63,449 nucleotides of DNA from Cellulomonas uda. GTDB taxonomy: Bacteria > Actinomycetota > Actinomycetes > Actinomycetales > Cellulomonadaceae. The stretch is from positions 1 to 63,449 of the forward strand of contig NZ_BJLP01000020.1 in the NCBI RefSeq assembly GCF_006538705.1, written 5' to 3'. Shown piece after piece: positions 44,330 through 51,788 of this stretch; position 1 is the first letter of the stretch, and every line of letters starts with the position of its first letter. The notes under the pieces are model-generated. The model saw only the letters and a list, made by a program, of their open reading frames with translations, searched no databases and had not been told where the DNA came from. Both the position numbers and the translations under genes were made by a program.

Positions 44330-44416
44330 ACCCCGGCCGTGACTGGCGAGGGTGGGAGCGACCACCGGGGAGCGGCCGAACGTCCCTGCAGCGCACCGCC
44401 CGCCTGGGTGCCTGGG
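44330..44416 (+). promoter_or_regulatory. ZTP (pfl) riboswitch upstream of purH
   Basis: The conserved pfl-motif blocks are present in order: GTGACTGGCG (44339-44348), ACCACCGGGGAGC (44361-44373) and CCGCCTGGG-type CGCCTGGGTG (44401-44410). A P1 helix forms between CGGCCG (44334-44339) and CGGCCG (44373-44378). ZTP/AICAR-sensing riboswitches control purine and folate genes; purH, which consumes ZMP, is a classical target. Ligand binding should raise purH expression. Confidence 0.88.
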
Positions 44417-44438
44417 TCCCGTGCGAAGCCGACCCAGG
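44412..44438 (+). promoter_or_regulatory. Hairpin sequestering the purH ribosome-binding site
   Basis: CCTGGGTC (44412-44419) can pair with GACCCAGG (44431-44438), which covers the start of AGGAG (44436-44440). A second copy of CCTGGGT lies in the riboswitch 3' part (44403-44409) and could compete for the same strand. This suggests translational control. Confidence 0.6.
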
Positions 44439-44448
44439 AGTGTGCCCC

Positions 44449-46083
44449 ATGAGCGCCGTCCCGCCCGTCCCCGCCACGACCGCCGACCTGGCGTCCGACG
44501 TCACGCGCCGCCCGGTCCGCCGTGCCCTGGTCTCCGTCTACGACAAGACGGGTCTCGTCGAGCTCGCCACGGCGCTGCACGCCGCGGGCGTCGAGCTGGT
44601 CTCGACGGGTTCGACCGCGTCGACCATCGCCGGCGCGGGTGTGCCCGTGACGCGCGTCGAGGAGCTCACCGGGTTCCCCGAGTGCCTCGACGGGCGCGTC
44701 AAGACGCTGCACCCGCGCGTGCACGCCGGGATCCTCGCGGACACGCGCCGGCCCGAGCACCTCGCGCAGCTCGACGAGCTGGGCGTCGCGGCGTTCGAGC
44801 TCGTCGTCGTCAACCTCTACCCGTTCACGCAGACGGTCGCGTCGGGTGCCGCGCCCGACGAGTGCGTCGAGCAGATCGACATCGGCGGGCCGTCGATGGT
44901 CCGCGCGGCCGCGAAGAACCACCCGAGCGTCGCGGTCGTCGTCGACCCGGCCCGGTACGACGAGGTCGGCGCCGCCCTCGCCGCCGGTGGCTTCACGCTC
45001 GCGCAGCGCCGCGCGCTCGCCGCGCAGGCGTTCGCGCACACCGCCGCGTACGACACGGCGGTCGCGGGCTGGTTCGCGAACGCCTACGCACCCGACGAGA
45101 CCGCCGACGAGTCGGGCTTCGGCGCGGTCGTCGGGGCGCAGTGGACGCGCGGGGAGGTGCTGCGCTACGGCGAGAACCCGCACCAGTCGGCGGCGCTGTA
45201 CCTGTCCGACGAGGGGCGCGCGGGCCGCGGCCTGGCGGGCGCGACGCAGCTGCACGGCAAGGCCATGAGCTACAACAACTACGTCGACGCGGACGCCGCG
45301 TGGCGCGCGGCGCACGACCACGGCGACGCGCCGACGGTCGCGATCATCAAGCACGCCAACCCGTGCGGCATCGCGGTCGGCACCGACGTGGCGGACGCGC
45401 ACGCGAAGGCCCACGCGTGCGACCCGGTCTCCGCGTTCGGCGGCGTGATCGCGACGAACCAGCGGGTCACGCTCGCGGCGGCCGAGCAGATCGCGCCGGT
45501 GTTCACCGAGGTCGTCGTCGCCCCCGGGTTCGACGACGACGCGCTCGCGCTGCTCACGCAGAAGAAGAACATCCGCCTGCTCGTGGTGGACGGCCCGCCG
45601 TCGTCCGTCGTCGAGCTGCGCGCGGTCTCGGGCGGGCTGCTGCTGCAGCACGTGGACCGCATCGACGCGGCGGGCGACGACCCGGCGTCGTGGACGCTCG
45701 CGGCCGGGGACGCGGCCGACGAGGCCACGCTCGCCGACCTGGCGTTCGCGTGGCGTGCGGTGCGCGCGGTGAAGTCGAACGCGATCCTGCTCGCGCAGGA
45801 CGGCGCGTCGGTCGGCGTCGGCATGGGCCAGGTCAACCGCGTCGACTCGTGCCGCCTCGCGGTCGAGCGCGCGAACACGGGCGACACCCCGCGCGCCCGG
45901 GGGGCCGTCGCGGCCTCCGACGCGTTCTTCCCGTTCGCGGACGGGCTGCAGGTGCTGCTCGACGCGGGTGTGCGCGCGGTCGTCCAGCCGGGTGGCTCGG
46001 TGCGCGACGAGGAGGTCGTCGCGGCGGCGCAGGCCGCGGGCGTCACGCTCTACCTCACGGGGACGCGCCACTTCGCGCACTGA
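44449..46083 (+). CDS. purH: Bifunctional AICAR formyltransferase/IMP cyclohydrolase
   Basis: A 544-residue enzyme. The N-terminal MGS-like cyclohydrolase domain ([44 protein letters not shown]) is followed by the AICAR formyltransferase domain with IIKHANPCG, the motif containing the catalytic Lys-His. It makes the last two steps to IMP. ATG 44449 is preferred, with AGGAG 8 nt upstream; GTG 44440 would overlap the ribosome-binding site. A ZTP riboswitch precedes it. purN, the usual upstream partner in actinobacteria, is absent here. Confidence 0.96.
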   Translation: MSAVPPVPATTADLASDVTRRPVRRALVSVYDKTGLVELATALHAAGVELVSTGSTASTIAGAGVPVTRVEELTGFPECLDGRVKTLHPRVHAGILADTRRPEHLAQLDELGVAAFELVVVNLYPFTQTVASGAAPDECVEQIDIGGPSMVRAAAKNHPSVAVVVDPARYDEVGAALAAGGFTLAQRRALAAQAFAHTAAYDTAVAGWFANAYAPDETADESGFGAVVGAQWTRGEVLRYGENPHQSAALYLSDEGRAGRGLAGATQLHGKAMSYNNYVDADAAWRAAHDHGDAPTVAIIKHANPCGIAVGTDVADAHAKAHACDPVSAFGGVIATNQRVTLAAAEQIAPVFTEVVVAPGFDDDALALLTQKKNIRLLVVDGPPSSVVELRAVSGGLLLQHVDRIDAAGDDPASWTLAAGDAADEATLADLAFAWRAVRAVKSNAILLAQDGASVGVGMGQVNRVDSCRLAVERANTGDTPRARGAVAASDAFFPFADGLQVLLDAGVRAVVQPGGSVRDEEVVAAAQAAGVTLYLTGTRHFAH

Positions 46084-46154
46084 CCCGCCGGCCTCGGACG
46101 GCCCTCGGCGCCTCGGCGCACGGGGGCCATCCGCGTTCGCGTTCCTGCCGTCGG

Positions 46155-47450
46155 TCAGGGGCGCAGCGGGCGGTCCGGGTCGGCAGCGAGCGGTCGTGCG
46201 AGCTCGGGGAGCGTCGCCGACGTGAACAGCCGGCGTGCGGCACCGACGTCACGCGGCCGGTCGACCGTCAGCACCCCGCTGATCGTGTCGCCGCCCGGCC
46301 GGTACCAGAGCGCGGTCCACCCGCCGTCCGCGGCGGGGTCGCCGCGCAGCACCACGTCGTCCTCGGCGGACGGCTGGCCGAACAGCGTGAGGTCGTGCCC
46401 GAGCTGCGTCGAGAACACGTACGGCGCGCGGTCGCCGCGTCCCGCCGCGGCCGCGTCGCCCTCGAGCAGGTCCGCGACGAGCTCGGCCGGGTCGCGCAGC
46501 GCACCGTCCCAGTGGCCGCCGGGCACCCAGCCGTGCCGCCGCGAGCGGCGCAGCGTGACGTCACCGACCGCGCGCACGTGGCGGCCCGGCGCACCCAGCA
46601 CCGCGAACCCCTCGTCGACGCGCAGCGCCCCGTCCGCCTCGCGCGGGAGCGCGTCGCCGAGCCAGGCCGTCGCGGGGCGGGCGCCCACGGCGGCGAGCAC
46701 CACGTCCGCGGGCAGGTGCGTGCCGTCGGACAGCCGCACCCCGCGGGCGTCCACCTGCGCGACCGTCCGGCCGGTCAGCAGCCGCACGCCGTGCTCGCCG
46801 TACCAGGGCACGGTCAGCGCGCCTACGCGCGCCCCGAGTGCACCCGCGAGAGGCGCGGCCGCCGCCTCCACGACCGTGACGTCCACCCCCGCGCGCGCCG
46901 CGACGCCCGCGACCTCGGCCCCGATCCAGCCGGCACCCACGACGACGAGCCGGTCCCCGGGCCGCAGCGCCGTGCGCAGCTCCTGCGCGTCCGCCCAGGT
47001 GTGCAGCGTGCGGGCGCCCACCCACGCGCCCGGCAGGACCGCGTGGGCACCGGTCGCGACGACGAGCGCGTCGGAGGTGAGGTCGCCCGCGTCGGTGTGC
47101 ACCGTGACCGCGTCGGGCGTCACGACGAGCCCGCGGGCCGGCCGTGCGAGGTGGACCGCGTCGGCCTGCGACGTGATGTCGGTGCCGACCTCGTCCGCGA
47201 GCCACGCGGGGCTCACGTGGTCCAGGAGGTGCTTGGACAAGGGAGGTCGGTCGTACGGGGCGACGCCCTCGGCCCCGAGCACCGTGACGTGACCGGAGTA
47301 GCCGACCTCGCGCAGTGCGGCGACGGTCTGCGTCGCGGCCAGCCCCGCGCCCACGACGAGCACGGACGCGGGCCTGCGCGTGGGCCCGTGCGGCGGGCCG
47401 CCCGCGTCACTCGTCGTGCGTGTGCGCGGTCGCTCGGGCGTCAGGCTCAC
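46155..47450 (-). CDS. FAD-dependent pyridine nucleotide-disulfide/ferredoxin reductase family oxidoreductase
   Basis: A 431-residue flavoprotein. It has an FAD-binding GxGxxG (VLVVGAGLAATQTVAALREVGY), the reductase motif YDRPPLSKHLL, ATGAHAVLPG, an NAD(P)-binding GAGWIGAEVAGVAARAG, and the second FAD motif HVRAVGDVTL. This order is that of rubredoxin/ferredoxin reductases of oxygenase systems (rhodocoxin-reductase type). No ferredoxin or oxygenase gene is nearby, so the partner is unknown. GTG 47450 is used; the first 25 residues are polar and variable, so the true start may be a little downstream. It is convergent with purH. Confidence 0.88.
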   Translation of the reverse strand: MSLTPERPRTRTTSDAGGPPHGPTRRPASVLVVGAGLAATQTVAALREVGYSGHVTVLGAEGVAPYDRPPLSKHLLDHVSPAWLADEVGTDITSQADAVHLARPARGLVVTPDAVTVHTDAGDLTSDALVVATGAHAVLPGAWVGARTLHTWADAQELRTALRPGDRLVVVGAGWIGAEVAGVAARAGVDVTVVEAAAAPLAGALGARVGALTVPWYGEHGVRLLTGRTVAQVDARGVRLSDGTHLPADVVLAAVGARPATAWLGDALPREADGALRVDEGFAVLGAPGRHVRAVGDVTLRRSRRHGWVPGGHWDGALRDPAELVADLLEGDAAAAGRGDRAPYVFSTQLGHDLTLFGQPSAEDDVVLRGDPAADGGWTALWYRPGGDTISGVLTVDRPRDVGAARRLFTSATLPELARPLAADPDRPLRP

Positions 47451-47484
47451 CCGGCAACGGTAGTCTCACCCGTCGGGAGGCGGG

Positions 47485-48084
47485 ATGGTTCACGAGCGCG
47501 TGCACGGTCAGTCGGCACGGACGACGACGCACGGCACCCCGCTGCCGGGCGCACCGGCCGGGTGGTCGGCGGGTCCGGCGACCCCGGCACCCGAGGCGCG
47601 GGCGGGCGGGCACGAGCCCGCGCCGCCTCCGCAGCACGCGCGACCCGCGTCGGCGAGGTCGTCGGCGGCGTCCCCCGTGCCCGCGGCCGGGCCCGCGAAG
47701 CGGCCTGCGCCCGCGAGCACTCCCGCGAGCACTCTTTCGAGCACACCCGGGGGCGTCCCCGAGGACGTGCCGCCCGCCGAGCGCCCGCTCGACCCCCGCG
47801 CCATCGCGCGCGCCTCGCTCGAGGCGTCGCGCAACGCGTCGTTGTGGTGGACGGCGGCGGGCGTGGCGCTCGCGTGCCTCGTCGCACTCGTGGCCGGGAC
47901 CCCCGCGGGGGCGTGGACGCTGTCCGCGCTGCTCGCGGCCGGTGCCGGGGTCCGTGCGGTGCGCCCCGAGCCCGGCCCGGTCGCGTGGGCCGTGCGCTCG
48001 CGCGCGCTGGACGTCACGGTCCTGTGCTTCCTCGCGGTCTCGATCGCGGTGCTCGCCGCGATCCTCCCGACACCCGAGAGCTGA
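47485..48084 (+). CDS. DUF3017 domain membrane protein
   Basis: A 199-residue protein. A long disordered Ala/Pro/Ser-rich N-terminus (about 1-115) leads to a DUF3017 domain of three helices (SLWWTAAGVALACLVALVAG, AWTLSALLAAGAGVRAVRPE, SRALDVTVLCFLAVSIAVLAAI). The conserved RAVRPEPG and AVRSRALDV are seen. DUF3017 genes often sit near purH/folD/mdh in actinobacteria; the function is unknown. ATG 47485 follows GGGAGGCGGG; a TAGTCT -10 lies 18 nt further upstream. It is divergent from the oxidoreductase. Confidence 0.82.
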   Translation: MVHERVHGQSARTTTHGTPLPGAPAGWSAGPATPAPEARAGGHEPAPPPQHARPASARSSAASPVPAAGPAKRPAPASTPASTLSSTPGGVPEDVPPAERPLDPRAIARASLEASRNASLWWTAAGVALACLVALVAGTPAGAWTLSALLAAGAGVRAVRPEPGPVAWAVRSRALDVTVLCFLAVSIAVLAAILPTPES

Positions 48085-48113
48085 CACGACCGAGCACCCG
48101 GCGCTGAGGGCGA

Positions 48114-48659
48114 TCAAGAACACTCGGGCGCATGACCCGTGATCGACATCGCGGTCCTGTCCTGCCCGGCTCTGCGAGTCCCGTCCTCGTCGTACTCGAC
48201 GCGAGTCGCCTCGAAGTGCGCGTCGTCGCTCAGCGTCCGCATCGGCTGGACGATCTGCCACAGCTCGCCGGGCCCGATCACGCCCTCGTCGAGGTCGACC
48301 CGATGTGACCACGCCTGTGCCGACCACTCGTCTCCCGGTGCTGGAGGAATGTCGCCGGCAACGGTGTACCACCGTCCACCTTCCTGGACCAGGAAGGGAG
48401 CGTCGAACTCGAGGTCGACCGCGCCGACCGCCTGGACGCTGACGATCCTGATCGGGGACGTCCCGGTGTTCTTGACCCACACCGCGCTCAAGGCGCGTGT
48501 GCTGCGTACGCCGGGATCGGCACAGTTCAGCTCCTCACCACCCGGGCCGACGGTCAAGGAGCCGGCGGGCAGGTTCGAGTCGGCAGCGCAGGCCGCGCTC
48601 GCGCCCGCGAGACCAAGGGTCAGAAGGGCGAGCGCCAGGGTACGTCGACCGGGCGTCAT
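48114..48659 (-). CDS. Putative secreted protein or lipoprotein, unknown function
   Basis: A 181-residue protein. It has a signal sequence (MTPGRRTLALALLTLGLAGASAACAADS). The AAC at residues 22-24 could be an unusual lipobox or a signal-peptidase I site. The mature part looks beta-rich (WVKNTGTSPIRIVSVQAVGAV, EWSAQAWSHRVDLDEG) and resembles no family that I recognise. It ends with CS. Local GC content and codon use (more AAG, GTC and A-ending codons) look lower than neighbouring genes, so recent acquisition is possible. It stands alone, convergent with the DUF3017 gene. Confidence 0.65.
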   Translation of the reverse strand: MTPGRRTLALALLTLGLAGASAACAADSNLPAGSLTVGPGGEELNCADPGVRSTRALSAVWVKNTGTSPIRIVSVQAVGAVDLEFDAPFLVQEGGRWYTVAGDIPPAPGDEWSAQAWSHRVDLDEGVIGPGELWQIVQPMRTLSDDAHFEATRVEYDEDGTRRAGQDRTAMSITGHAPECS

Positions 48660-48857
48660 GGCCTGGCGACCAGACGCCCGGGTGCTCGGCTGCTCGGGAG
48701 CACGCACGATCGCGGTCAGGGCTGCCACCCCGACAAGCGCACGACATCGCACCGCATCCGCATCCACCCCCTGCTCATAGCCACGCGCTGCGCGCGGCGA
48801 GGAGGCAAGTCGAGCATCCCGCCGCTCGTGGTGGGCGGAGTTCGGCACAGGCTGCTG

Positions 48858-48891
48858 GACCGGGCGCGTGATGTGCGTCACGCGCCCGGTC
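48858..48891. terminator. Terminator of the aquaporin gene
   Basis: A 14-bp perfect stem (48858-48871 with 48878-48891) with a 6-nt loop. It lies in the otherwise empty 48660-48952 gap. Confidence 0.75.
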
Positions 48892-48952
48892 GTCGCGGAC
48901 GTCGGGGGCGGCATCTCACGCCGTGGGCGGGTGCGGGCCCTTCGATGTCGGA

Positions 48953-50026
48953 TCAGCGCTGCTGCTCCTCCACGACGACGACGTCCTCGCCGGTCACGTA
49001 CACGTCGTCCTCCTCGAGGAGGTTGTCCTCGAGCGGGGGCTCCGCGGCGAACGCGCGGTACACGATGCCCGCGAGCGCGGCGCCGACGAGCGGCGCGACC
49101 CAGAAGACCCACAGCTGCTTCCACGCCCACGACTCGGAGAAGATCGCGGCGGCCGTGGCACGCGCGGGGTTCAGCGCACCGTTGGTGAGCGGGATGGTGA
49201 TGAGCAGGCCGACGGCGAGCGTGAGGCCGATCGCGAACGGCGCGACGCGCGTGTTGGCGCGGCGGTCGGTCGAGCCGAGGATCACGGCGACGAAGATGCC
49301 CGTGACGACGAGCTCGATGACGAGCGCGGTGAACAGCGTCGTCTCCGCCTGGCCGCCCGAGGCGGTGCTCAGCGCGGTGTGCTCGCCGTAGCCGTTGGCG
49401 ACACCGGAGAAGAACGCGCGCGCCGACTCGGACTGCACGAGGTTCGGCAGGCCGGACGGGATCGCGATGAACGCGACCGCGGCGCCGAGCGCGCCGCCGA
49501 CGAGCTGCGCGAGCCAGTAGGGGAGCACGTCCTTCCAGGACGTACGGCCGCCGAGCGCGGCGCCGAGCGTCACGGCCGGGTTGAAGTGGCCACCCGAGAC
49601 GTGGCCGAACGCGGCGGCACCGGCGGCGAGCGCGAGGCCGAACGCGAGGGCGACGCCGAGCGCACCGGACCCACCGCCGAAGATGGCGAAGTTCGACGAC
49701 GAGAACAGCGCGACCCCGAGGCCGGCGAGCACGAGCAGGAACGTGCCGAGCACCTCGGCCCCGAGCCGCGCGGTCAGGCTCGGGCCGTCGACGATGACGG
49801 TGCCGGCGGGCACGACGTACGCGTCGTACTCGGTGGTGTCGGCCTCAGGACCGGGCGTGGGCTCGGGCGTGGGCTCCGGGGCGGGCTCGACGACCGGCTC
49901 GACGACGGGCTCGGCGACCGGCTCGACGACGGGCTCGGAGGTGGCCGCGGTCGGCTCGGCGGGCGTCGGCTCGGAGGGCTGGGCGCCCTTCGGCTCGGTC
50001 GCGCCGGCGGTGGGGTCCTGGGACAT
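48953..50026 (-). CDS. MIP-family channel (aquaporin) with acidic Pro-rich N-terminal extension
   Basis: A 357-residue channel. The first 80 residues are an unusual acidic Pro/Glu/Val/Thr tail (repeated EPVVEPV and EPTPEPT). The six-helix pore follows, with NPA boxes at 149-151 (HFNPAV) and 286-288 (LNPARA). Aligned to E. coli AqpZ, the selectivity-filter positions F43/H174/T183/R189 become Phe129/Leu274/Gly283/Arg289. Losing the His and Thr suggests a wider, less polar pore than a strict water channel. The C-terminal tail is acidic. ATG 50026 is used. It ends at a 14-bp terminator. Confidence 0.88.
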   Translation of the reverse strand: MSQDPTAGATEPKGAQPSEPTPAEPTAATSEPVVEPVAEPVVEPVVEPAPEPTPEPTPGPEADTTEYDAYVVPAGTVIVDGPSLTARLGAEVLGTFLLVLAGLGVALFSSSNFAIFGGGSGALGVALAFGLALAAGAAAFGHVSGGHFNPAVTLGAALGGRTSWKDVLPYWLAQLVGGALGAAVAFIAIPSGLPNLVQSESARAFFSGVANGYGEHTALSTASGGQAETTLFTALVIELVVTGIFVAVILGSTDRRANTRVAPFAIGLTLAVGLLITIPLTNGALNPARATAAAIFSESWAWKQLWVFWVAPLVGAALAGIVYRAFAAEPPLEDNLLEEDDVYVTGEDVVVVEEQQR

Positions 50027-50205
50027 GGCGGTCCGTTCGGTAGGTTCGAGTGGTTCGCGGGCCAATATGCCAGTCCTGGCCGTGCACCGCGGCTGGTGGC
50101 GAGCACCAAAATCGGTGCTGCGCGTGGTTCGGCGCGGGTGTGGCGCGCGGGTGGGTGCGCGGCGTCGTCGGACGTGACCAGGCTCGCGTCGGCGGCCCGG
50201 CCGAG

Positions 50206-50225
50206 ATCTCTCGATGTCGAGTAAT
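50206..50225. promoter_or_regulatory. CTCGA-type palindrome upstream of icd
   Basis: CTCGATGTCGAG (50210-50221) has perfect 5-bp arms. The wider sequence starting TCTCGATGT at 50209 matches the first nine bases of the sucC-upstream repeat at 39903. The centre is about 45 bp before the icd start, a promoter position. Confidence 0.6.
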
Positions 50226-50260
50226 CTTGGGTCGGCCCAGTTCCCAGCAAGGAGTCCCGC

Positions 50261-51478
50261 ATGGCGAAGATCAAGGTCGTCGGCCCGGTCGTCGAGCTCG
50301 ACGGCGACGAGATGACGCGCATCATCTGGCAGTTCATCAAGGACCGCCTGATCCACCCGTACCTCGACATCGACCTGCGGTACTACGACCTGTCGATCGA
50401 GAACCGTGACGCGACCGACGACCAGGTGACGGTCGACGCGGCCCACGCGATCAAGGAGCACGGCGTCGGCGTCAAGTGCGCGACGATCACGCCGGACGAG
50501 GCGCGCGTCGAGGAGTTCGGCCTCAAGAAGATGTGGCTGTCCCCGAACGGCACGATCCGCAACATCCTGGGCGGCGTCGTGTTCCGCGAGCCGATCATCA
50601 TCAGCAACATCCCGCGGCTGGTCCCGGGCTGGAACAAGCCGATCATCATCGGTCGCCACGCCCACGGCGACCAGTACAAGGCGACGAACTTCAAGGTCCC
50701 CGGCGCCGGCACCCTCACGCTGACCTTCACGCCGGCCGACGGCTCCGAGGAGATCAAGCAGACGGTCGTCACCTACCCGGAGGCGGGCGGCGTGGCGATG
50801 GGCATGTACAACTTCAACGAGTCGATCCGCGACTTCGCGCGCGCCTCGTTCGCGTACGGGCTGCAGCGCGGCTACCCGGTGTACCTCTCGACGAAGAACA
50901 CGATCCTCAAGGCGTACGACGGTGCGTTCAAGGACATCTTCCAGGAGGTGTTCGACACCGAGTTCAAGGAGCAGTTCGACGCCGCGGGCCTGACGTACGA
51001 GCACCGCCTGATCGACGACATGGTCGCCGCCGCGATGAAGTGGGAGGGCGGCTACGTCTGGGCGTGCAAGAACTACGACGGTGACGTGCAGTCCGACACG
51101 GTCGCGCAGGGCTTCGGCTCGCTGGGCCTGATGACGTCGGTCCTCATGACGCCGGACGGCAAGACCGTCGAGGCCGAGGCGGCGCACGGCACGGTAACGC
51201 GTCACTACCGCCAGCACCAGCAGGGCAAGCCGACGTCGACGAACCCGATCGCGTCGATCTTCGCGTGGACGGGCGGTCTGAAGCACCGCGGCAAGCTGGA
51301 CGGCACGCCCGAGGTCACGACGTTCGCGGAGACGCTCGAGGACGTCGTCATCACGACGGTCGAGAGCGGCAAGATGACGAAGGACCTCGCGCTGCTCATC
51401 GGCCCGGACCAGCCGTGGCTGACGACGGAGGAGTTCCTCGCGGCTCTCGACGAGAACCTGGCGGCGCGCCTGGGCTGA
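50261..51478 (+). CDS. icd: NADP-dependent isocitrate dehydrogenase
   Basis: A 405-residue homodimeric type enzyme. It starts [27 protein letters not shown] and has [12 protein letters not shown] (substrate loop), NYDGDVQSD (metal-binding Asp residues) and [17 protein letters not shown] (NADP-binding block). It oxidises isocitrate to 2-oxoglutarate. ATG 50261 has AAGGAG (50249-50254) 6 nt upstream. A CTCGA palindrome related to that upstream of sucC lies about 45 bp upstream. Confidence 0.97.
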   Translation: MAKIKVVGPVVELDGDEMTRIIWQFIKDRLIHPYLDIDLRYYDLSIENRDATDDQVTVDAAHAIKEHGVGVKCATITPDEARVEEFGLKKMWLSPNGTIRNILGGVVFREPIIISNIPRLVPGWNKPIIIGRHAHGDQYKATNFKVPGAGTLTLTFTPADGSEEIKQTVVTYPEAGGVAMGMYNFNESIRDFARASFAYGLQRGYPVYLSTKNTILKAYDGAFKDIFQEVFDTEFKEQFDAAGLTYEHRLIDDMVAAAMKWEGGYVWACKNYDGDVQSDTVAQGFGSLGLMTSVLMTPDGKTVEAEAAHGTVTRHYRQHQQGKPTSTNPIASIFAWTGGLKHRGKLDGTPEVTTFAETLEDVVITTVESGKMTKDLALLIGPDQPWLTTEEFLAALDENLAARLG

Positions 51479-51492
51479 GCCCGCGCGTCCCT

Positions 51493-51528
51493 CGAACGGC
51501 GTCCACCCTCCGGGGTGGGCGCCGTTCG
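51493..51528. terminator. Terminator of icd
   Basis: A 16-bp stem (51493-51508 with 51513-51528) with one G-U pair and a 4-nt loop, 14 bp after the stop codon. Confidence 0.75.
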
Positions 51529-51575
51529 TCGTCCTCCGTCGTCCTCCGCCGTCCGTCGTCCTCCGTCGTTCTCCG
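51529..51575. repeat. 10-bp tandem repeat
   Basis: TCGTCCTCCG occurs at 51529, 51539 and 51556, with a one-mismatch copy at 51566 and a partial spacer copy between the second and third. Confidence 0.75.
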
Positions 51576-51637
51576 GCGGTCGCGTGGCGGGTGGTTCGTG
51601 GTGCTTGGTCACGGGTCGGCAACGGCGGCAGCAAACT

Positions 51638-51658
51638 CTTGCTGCAAGTTGCGGCAAG
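51638..51658. promoter_or_regulatory. LacI/MalR-like operator of the amylopullulanase gene
   Basis: A 21-bp palindrome has left arm CTTGCTGCAA and right arm TTGCGGCAAG around one central base, with 9 of 10 arm positions matching. It overlaps the -35 TTGCTG (51639-51644); the -10 is TACGGT (51663-51668) after 18 bp. The CTTGC...GCAAG form resembles operators of LacI-family maltose regulators in actinobacteria. Confidence 0.65.
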
Positions 51659-51788
51659 CCGGTACGGTGCCGCCAGCCGTCGACGCCGCCGTCGTCGGAC
51701 GCCCCGCAGCGGTGACCGCAGACGCCGCCGCGGCGCGTGCCAGCCCGCATGCCCGCGCCGACCGGCGCGGAGACGAAGGAGTCGCCGC

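Larger units (their letters stand above)
51479..51788. other. Intergenic region between icd and the amylopullulanase gene
   Basis: 310 bp without a gene. It holds the icd terminator, a 10-bp tandem repeat, the maltose-type operator and promoter, and the pullulanase ribosome-binding site (AAGGAG at 51776-51781). Confidence 0.7.

Noticed and set aside
48660..48952. Small gene in the gap upstream of the aquaporin terminator
   Set aside because: Short frames there lack ribosome-binding sites and resemble no protein; the only clear element is the 14-bp hairpin.
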